64,000 nt of DNA from Cognatilysobacter claricitrinus. GTDB lineage: Bacteria; Pseudomonadota; Gammaproteobacteria; Xanthomonadales; Xanthomonadaceae. The position numbers and the translations under genes were made by a program. Positions within the stretch are counted from its first letter, which is position 1. Each line of letters opens with the position of its first letter. Location of the stretch: positions 1-64,000 of the forward strand of contig NZ_BAAFZV010000001.1 in NCBI RefSeq assembly GCF_045866565.1, in the 5' to 3' direction. The notes beneath the pieces are model-generated. The model saw only the letters and a list, made by a program, of their open reading frames with translations. It was not told the origin of the DNA and searched no databases. Of this stretch, positions 59,232 to 64,000 are shown piece by piece.

Positions 59232-60233
59232 TCAGGGCAACGGCACCCGCGCCAGCAGCTCGCCGACGAGTCGACCACCATCCCAGCCTTCGGCCGTGGC
59301 CTCGAAACTGGGTAGCACGCGATGGCGAAGCACGTCGGGCGCAACGCTGCGCACGTCGTCCGGCGTCACGTAATCGCGGCCTGCGAGCCAGGCATGCGCG
59401 CGTGCGCAGCGTTCGAGTGCGATCGAGCCGCGCGGGCTCGCACCCCAGGCGATGCGTCGCGCGAGTGCGGCGTCGTAGCGCTGCGCATCGCGAGAGGCCA
59501 GCACGATTTCGACAAGGTAGCGTTCAACGGCCGGCGCGACGTGCAGCGACAGCACGTGGCGGCGCGCAGCGAACACGTCATCGACCGACAGCCGCTCGAT
59601 CGCGGCCGTAGATGCGGACGTCGACCCATCGAGCGCGTCGCGCGCGCGATCACGTGCGAGCCGCAGGATTTCGGTTTCCACGTCCGCGTCGGGATAGCCG
59701 ATCCGCACATGCATCAGGAAGCGATCGAGCTGCGCTTCGGGCAGCGGGAACGTGCCTTCCTGTTCGATCGGATTCTGCGTCGCCATGACGAGGAAGAGCT
59801 GCGGCAGCGCATACGTCGCGCGCCCGACCGTCACCTGACGTTCGCCCATGGCCTCCAGCAGCGCCGACTGCACCTTCGCCGGCGCGCGATTGATCTCGTC
59901 GGCAAGCAGCACGTGATGGAAGATCGGCCCCGGCTGGAACTCGAAGCGCCCGTCCTGCGGCCGCCACACCTCGGTGCCGGTGAGATCGGCAGGGAGCAGG
60001 TCCGGCGTGAACTGCACGCGCGCGAAATCGGCGTGCAGCCGGGCCGCGAGTGCGCGGATGGCGCTGGTCTTGGCCAGCCCGGGCGCGCCTTCCACCAGGA
60101 GATGGCCGTCGGCGAGCAGCGCGACCAGAAGGCGCTCGACAAGCGTCGACTGGCCGACGATCTCCGCTTGCAGCGCATCGCGCAGGTCGCTGAAAAGACG
60201 GTGCAGGCGCTCGGCGCCGGGGTCCGCATCCAT
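59232..60233 (-). CDS. MoxR-family AAA+ ATPase
   Basis: A 333-residue ATPase with GQSTLVERLLVALL before Walker A (GAPGLAKT), Walker B LLADEINRAP, sensor 1 VMATQNPIEQEGTFPLPEAQLDRF in overlapping pieces, and the C-terminal helical lid ending VLRHRVLPSFEA. MoxR proteins act as chaperones or metal-insertion factors for VWA-containing partners, and four candidate partners follow in the same operon. The start at 60233 is preferred since AGGA lies 7 bases upstream; an ATG at 60254 would add 7 residues with no ribosome binding site. Confidence 0.94.
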   Translation of the reverse strand: MDADPGAERLHRLFSDLRDALQAEIVGQSTLVERLLVALLADGHLLVEGAPGLAKTSAIRALAARLHADFARVQFTPDLLPADLTGTEVWRPQDGRFEFQPGPIFHHVLLADEINRAPAKVQSALLEAMGERQVTVGRATYALPQLFLVMATQNPIEQEGTFPLPEAQLDRFLMHVRIGYPDADVETEILRLARDRARDALDGSTSASTAAIERLSVDDVFAARRHVLSLHVAPAVERYLVEIVLASRDAQRYDAALARRIAWGASPRGSIALERCARAHAWLAGRDYVTPDDVRSVAPDVLRHRVLPSFEATAEGWDGGRLVGELLARVPLP

Positions 60234-60332
60234 GGTGTGTTCCTGCGCGTTCATTCGCGCATTCTGACCTGATCGCCCGCCGGGAGTTCCGACAGTGCCT
60301 TCACGAGCGTAATCACGCCGCCACCAACGGAA

Positions 60333-60353
60333 ACGGGGCCGCTTGGGCCCCGT
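60333..60353 (-). terminator. Possible terminator of the pil operon
   Basis: A perfect 8-bp stem (ACGGGGCC/GGCCCCGT) with a 5-base loop lies 26 bases past the pilQ stop on the - strand. Only GTTTCCG follows, so the T tract is weak. Confidence 0.55.
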
Positions 60354-60378
60354 CCGTCGAACATCATTCGTCGATCGC

Positions 60379-62319
60379 TCAGCGCTGCGCGACGTGCAGC
60401 ACCTTCGGCGTCACGAAGATCAGCAGCTCGGCCTTGTCCTTGGTGCGACCGTTCTTCTTGAACAGGTTGCCCAGCCACGGGATGTCGGCGAGGAACGGCA
60501 CCTTGGTGATGTCCTTGCGATCCGTGAACTCGTAGACACCGCCGATCACGACCGTCTGGCCGTCCTCCACGAGCACCGCCGTATTGACTTCGCGCTTGCT
60601 GATCTGCGGAACCTGGCCGATCGAGGTGTCGATGAAGCCTTCGACCTCGTCCTTCTTGACCGACATGTTCAGGAACACGCGACCGTCGTTGGTGATCGTC
60701 GGGGTCACGCGCATCTGCAGGACGACGTCCTTGAACTGGACGTTCGGGGTCGGGACGCTACCCGCGACAGCAGGCGAAATCGTCACGTAGCCGACTTCCT
60801 TACCCTGAGTGATCACGGCCTCGCGCTGGTTGCTGGTGACGACGCGCGGGTTGGAGATCACCTCGCCACGCCCTTCGGTCTGAAGCGCGGACAGCTCGGC
60901 GTCGAGCAGATAGCCCGCGTTGAGAATCGACAGGCCGATCGCGCCGGCCGGGCTCGCAACCGGGAGGTTGGTCATCAGCGTGCGACTGATGGTGGCAGCA
61001 GTACCAGTCGATACGGCGTTGCCACGGGATGTGGCGTTAGCGGCCGATGCTTCCGCCGACCCGCCGAAACCGAGCGAGCTACGGTCGCCCGTCTTGCCTG
61101 AAGCGCCGCTTACACCGAATTTCGCGCCAAGCTCCCGCGAGAACGTATCCGTCGCGATCACGACGCGGGCTTCAATGACAACCTGGTCGACGGGCCGGTC
61201 GATGACGCGAATCAACTCCTTCATCGCCGCGACTTTCTTCGGAATGTCGCTGATCATGAGCGTATTGGTGCGCTCGTCAGAGACGAGGCGCCCACGCGAC
61301 GACAGGAAGCCCGTGTCGCCGGTCTGAGCGCTACCTGCGCCAGATCCGCCGGCGCCGCCCGCGCCCTGGATACCCTTCGCTTCCGTCAACGCCTTAAAGA
61401 TCGCATCGGCGTTGTGATAGTTGATCTGCACATACTCGGTAACGAGATCCGTGCGGTTGTCGATCGCGATGCGGGCGTCTTCGCGATCCTGCTCGTACTT
61501 CGCGATTTCGGACTGCGGCGCGACCCACACAACGTTGCCGCTGCGACGCTTGTCGAGGCCCTTGGCCTGCAGGACGATGTCGAGTGCCTGGTCCCACGGC
61601 ACGTTGACGAGGCGCAGGGTCACGTTGCCCTGCACCGTGTCCGACGCGACCAGGTTGAGGCCCGATTCCTCGGCGATCAGCTGCAGGACGGTGCGTACCG
61701 GCACGTCCTGGAAGTTGAACGTAACCGGCTTGCCCGAGTAACGCGTCGCCGCGTTCGCAGCAGTGACCTGCGCAGCGGCGGCACGGACGTCAGCGGTGCC
61801 ACCGACGGCGCGCGAACTTGTCGCGGCCTTCGGTGAAATCTCGACGATGTAGTCGCGGCCGGTCTGGTAGGCCATCGAGTCGAACGACCCGCTGGTATCG
61901 AGCACAAGCTGCGTGCCCGCGCCGCTGTTGCGCGGGTCGATGCGCGTGACCGGCGTGGCGAAGTCGCTCACGTCCAGCGTCTTGCGCAGGTTCGCTGGAA
62001 GCTGTGCGTTGCCGATGTCGATGACGACGTTCGAGCCCGTCTTGCGCAGGTCGGGCATCGCGCCGTCACCGCTGAAATGCACGACCAGGCGGCCTGCACC
62101 GTCTTCGCCGCGCTTGAAGTCGATGTCGGCGACGGAGACGGCCCCGGGCAATTGCTTCGCCGGGTCCAGGCTCGGTGCCGGGGCGACCGGCGCCGCGGGT
62201 GCAGGCGGTGCCGCCTGGACGCTGCCGAGAGCGGCCAGCATGCCGAGGGCGAGTCCCGCGAGCCGCACCCCGATCAGGGGACGGGCCGTCCTTGCGGATT
62301 GGGCAGTGTTCGAAATCAT
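60379..62319 (-). CDS. pilQ: Type IV pilus secretin PilQ
   Basis: This 646-residue outer-membrane secretin forms the pore for the pilus. It has a signal peptide (about 1-32), an Ala/Pro linker, one AMIN domain (about 58-160; cell-wall binding), an STN/secretin N0 domain (VRTVLQLIAEESGLNLV), KH-like N1 domains and a C-terminal secretin core (TLMISDIPKKVAAMKELIRVID through IGGVYEFTDRKDITKVPFLADIPWLGNLF, in pieces). A Gly/Ser-rich loop lies at about 330-350. The ATG at 62319 is preferred over 62328, whose spacing to the AGGGG box is zero. pilP follows upstream by 19 bases. Confidence 0.95.
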   Translation of the reverse strand: MISNTAQSARTARPLIGVRLAGLALGMLAALGSVQAAPPAPAAPVAPAPSLDPAKQLPGAVSVADIDFKRGEDGAGRLVVHFSGDGAMPDLRKTGSNVVIDIGNAQLPANLRKTLDVSDFATPVTRIDPRNSGAGTQLVLDTSGSFDSMAYQTGRDYIVEISPKAATSSRAVGGTADVRAAAAQVTAANAATRYSGKPVTFNFQDVPVRTVLQLIAEESGLNLVASDTVQGNVTLRLVNVPWDQALDIVLQAKGLDKRRSGNVVWVAPQSEIAKYEQDREDARIAIDNRTDLVTEYVQINYHNADAIFKALTEAKGIQGAGGAGGSGAGSAQTGDTGFLSSRGRLVSDERTNTLMISDIPKKVAAMKELIRVIDRPVDQVVIEARVVIATDTFSRELGAKFGVSGASGKTGDRSSLGFGGSAEASAANATSRGNAVSTGTAATISRTLMTNLPVASPAGAIGLSILNAGYLLDAELSALQTEGRGEVISNPRVVTSNQREAVITQGKEVGYVTISPAVAGSVPTPNVQFKDVVLQMRVTPTITNDGRVFLNMSVKKDEVEGFIDTSIGQVPQISKREVNTAVLVEDGQTVVIGGVYEFTDRKDITKVPFLADIPWLGNLFKKNGRTKDKAELLIFVTPKVLHVAQR

Positions 62320-62338
62320 GATCCTCATCCCCTCAGCA

Positions 62339-62875
62339 TCACTTGTTGTCGTCGAGTGCCAGCGTGGCCGGCCGTTCAAGCCAGCCACCCGCCCCGTCGG
62401 GCACCAGTTCCACTACTTCGATGCGATCCTCGAACACCGCGGTGACGCGGCCGTCGGACTGCCCCATGTAATCGCCCGGCCGCACGCGGTAGGTCACCTT
62501 GTCGGGTGCCATCACCAGCGCGGTGACACCCGCGCCCTTGCCGAGCGTGCCGACCATGTCGAGGCTGTCCAACGGGAAAGCCTCGAGCGGTTGCTTGCGT
62601 CGCGCCGAATCCGGACGCGGGCCGTTGCCGCCGCCGTCGTCGGTGAAGGCGCGGCTGAACGGATCACGCAGCGACTGCGCGGCGTATTCGAACGTTTCGA
62701 ACTGTTGCATCACCGGAAGCGGGTCGAGCGGCGGCGCGGGACGCGCCTTCGTGTCGTCGAGCCACTTCTGGAGGTTGGGTGCGTCGCCGGGCCGGCTCGT
62801 GATGCCGCGCGCGCAACCCGCGAGGGCGGCGGCGAGCACGAAGCTCCGGACGATCGTGGATCGCATCGTCTGCAT
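62339..62875 (-). CDS. pilP: Type IV pilus assembly lipoprotein PilP
   Basis: This 178-residue inner-membrane lipoprotein has a lipobox LAGC (cysteine near residue 21). The PilP signatures LQKWLDDTKARPAPPLDPLPVM, DPFSRAF and the beta-domain VGTLGKGAGVTALVMAPDKVTYRVRPGDYMGQSDG in pieces are present. It links PilN/PilO to the PilQ secretin. The ATG at 62875 lies one base after the pilO stop, and pilQ follows by 19 bases. A second in-frame ATG (62866) exists. Confidence 0.94.
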   Translation of the reverse strand: MQTMRSTIVRSFVLAAALAGCARGITSRPGDAPNLQKWLDDTKARPAPPLDPLPVMQQFETFEYAAQSLRDPFSRAFTDDGGGNGPRPDSARRKQPLEAFPLDSLDMVGTLGKGAGVTALVMAPDKVTYRVRPGDYMGQSDGRVTAVFEDRIEVVELVPDGAGGWLERPATLALDDNK

Positions 62876-62876
62876 G

Positions 62877-63560
62877 TCAGCCTCCCTTCGCGCCGTTGGC
62901 CGGCTGACCGTTCGCGGGCGCCGCGCCGTTTGCCGGCGCTGCCTGCTTCGCGACTTCGTCTTCGTCGAGGTAGCGGTAGGTCTTGACCGTTCCCGACAGC
63001 TCGAGGAGGCCGTCGTTCGCCGCGACGCCGTTGCCGGCCTGCGCATTCTTCGGCTTCAGCGAGATGTCGTGCATGGTCATGATGACCACGCGCGGCAGCG
63101 AGGCCACGCCACTCATGAACGCGCCGAACTGGTGGTAGGTACCCACCATGCGGAGCGCGATCGGCTTCTCGGCGTAGAAGTCCTTCGGCTGCTCGTCGCC
63201 CGGCTGGAACAGCTCGTTGGTGATGCCGGTGGCGAGCGCGGTCTGCGAAATGTCGACGATGAGGTCGGGCATCTCGTTCTTGCTCGGCAGCTGGCGGAGC
63301 ATCTGCTGGAGCTGCGCTTCCATCTGCACGAGCTGCTGCTTGAGCGCACCCAGATTGGCCGCCTCGCCCTGCTTCTTCTCGTAGGTCTGGCGCAGGTCGG
63401 CTTCGGTGCGTTCCAGGCCGGCGAGTTCTTCACGCTTGTCGCTGATGAAGAGGAACCAGAACAGGACGAGGATCACTACGGCGATGATCGCGCAGAACCC
63501 GGCCTTGGCCTGGCGCGACCACGAGCCGATGTTGTTGAAGTCGAGATCGAGTTTGCTCAC
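62877..63560 (-). CDS. pilO: Type IV pilus inner-membrane alignment protein PilO
   Basis: This 227-residue protein has a short cytosolic N-terminus, one membrane helix (AGFCAIIAVVILVLFWFLFI, about 20-39, in one piece of 20), a coiled coil (about 45-100, Gln/Glu/Leu-rich) and a ferredoxin-like periplasmic domain (about 105-200) with AEKPIALRMVGTYHQFGAFM. The end is a low-complexity tail with repeated PANG units. It pairs with PilN in the alignment complex that connects the motor to the secretin. It overlaps pilN by 4 bases (ATGA). Confidence 0.94.
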   Translation of the reverse strand: MSKLDLDFNNIGSWSRQAKAGFCAIIAVVILVLFWFLFISDKREELAGLERTEADLRQTYEKKQGEAANLGALKQQLVQMEAQLQQMLRQLPSKNEMPDLIVDISQTALATGITNELFQPGDEQPKDFYAEKPIALRMVGTYHQFGAFMSGVASLPRVVIMTMHDISLKPKNAQAGNGVAANDGLLELSGTVKTYRYLDEDEVAKQAAPANGAAPANGQPANGAKGG

Positions 63561-64000
63561 GACTTGGCTCCCGGGGTGGTCGACGCCGCGGCAGGTGCCG
63601 GCGCGGGCGCAGCGGGGGTGGCAGGTGCGGCAGTCGCCGGAGCGGGCGTCGCCGCCGGCGCGGCCGGAGTCGTCGTTGCCGGCGCAGTCGTCGACGTGGC
63701 GGCCGGCGTCGCAGTCGCGGCATCCGGCACGCCGTCACCGTCGGTGTCGCGCGGTGCGTTCGGATCGGCGAGCTTGACGCTCAGGCTGAACGTGTACGGG
63801 AGGCCCTTGTCCTCGCCCTTTGCCTCGATGATCGAGAGCTGCGGATCCGTCATCCAGCCCGAACTCTCGAGGCTGCGCATGTAGGTACTGACGCGCGCAT
63901 TGGACTGCGAGCGCCCTTCCAGCGTGAGCGACTGGTCGTCCTGCTTGATCGAGGTCAGGACGACGCCATCGGGGATGGTGCGGACCAGCGAATCGAACAG
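63557..64000 (-). CDS. pilN: Type IV pilus protein PilN (5' end cut by window edge)
   Basis: Only the C-terminal 147 residues are present; the membrane helix and start are outside the window. The visible periplasmic part (SLVRTIPDGVVLTSIKQDDQ, ARVSTYMRSLESSGWMTDP) matches the PilN/GspL-like fold. Unusually, the fold is followed by a DTDGDGVPDA segment, resembling a calcium-binding thrombospondin-type-3 loop, and an Ala/Pro/Thr-rich low-complexity tail of about 55 residues. It overlaps pilO by 4 bases. The frame is open across the window end, so the gene is intact as far as can be seen. Confidence 0.9.
   Translation of the reverse strand: MFDSLVRTIPDGVVLTSIKQDDQSLTLEGRSQSNARVSTYMRSLESSGWMTDPQLSIIEAKGEDKGLPYTFSLSVKLADPNAPRDTDGDGVPDAATATPAATSTTAPATTTPAAPAATPAPATAAPATPAAPAPAPAAASTTPGAKS

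Noticed and set aside
1..64000. tRNA, rRNA, prophage or integron features
   Set aside because: I saw no T-arm-like or CCA-ending cloverleaf candidates, no rRNA signatures, no integrase and no phage structural genes.

Overview
The window is high-GC DNA with tightly packed genes, and ATGA, GTGA or TGATG overlaps between neighbours are common. The gene families and their order point to a Lysobacter-like member of the Xanthomonadaceae (Gammaproteobacteria). The markers are a flagellar chemotaxis cluster with sigma-28 promoters, a type IV pilus pilN-O-P-Q run, a secreted M4 protease, a giant autotransporter, and glycolytic genes in xanthomonad style. The genus is inferred; there is no rRNA in the window to settle it.

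Region 1 (about 0.2-15.6 kb) is chemotaxis and signalling. STAS protein, CheY, CheA and CheW form one + strand unit ending in a strong terminator. A mini-TonB gene follows on the - strand. Next come a large MCP, a GAF/PAS-GGDEF-EAL protein leading into cheR-cheD-cheB, and a second, short MCP. The large MCP, the GGDEF-EAL gene and the short MCP are each preceded by a recognisable sigma-28 (FliA) promoter, which ties them to flagellar gene expression. An orphan sensor kinase then converges, with overlap, on a TrmH-family methyltransferase gene.

Region 2 (15.7-31.3 kb, all - strand) faces the envelope and the outside. A 2362-residue autotransporter containing an internal tandem duplication of about 577 residues is followed closely by a TIGR03032 protein, an EF-hand protein and an unrecognised 172-residue protein, and then by a secreted M4 metalloprotease. 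Upstream lies an RND efflux pump with its membrane-fusion protein, whose promoter region carries repeated CCGTGTYA half-sites.

Region 3 (31.4-53.4 kb) is central carbon metabolism interleaved with envelope proteins of unknown function. Class I aldolase, pyruvate kinase, phosphoglycerate kinase, GAPDH and transketolase are all on the - strand. Between them sit a Sel1-repeat/DUF3857-transglutaminase pair, a HAD phosphatase, a DUF2339/DUF3999 membrane pair and a small exported protein. On the + strand are an S1/P1 nuclease and a translationally coupled HD-GYP/EAL pair. A dicarboxylate-type symporter closes the region.

Region 4 (53.4-64 kb, - strand) holds a complete MoxR-DUF58-DUF4381-BatA-BatB/C-BatD operon and the pilNOPQ genes of the type IV pilus, with pilN cut by the window edge. 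I saw no tRNA, rRNA, insertion sequence, prophage or CRISPR array.
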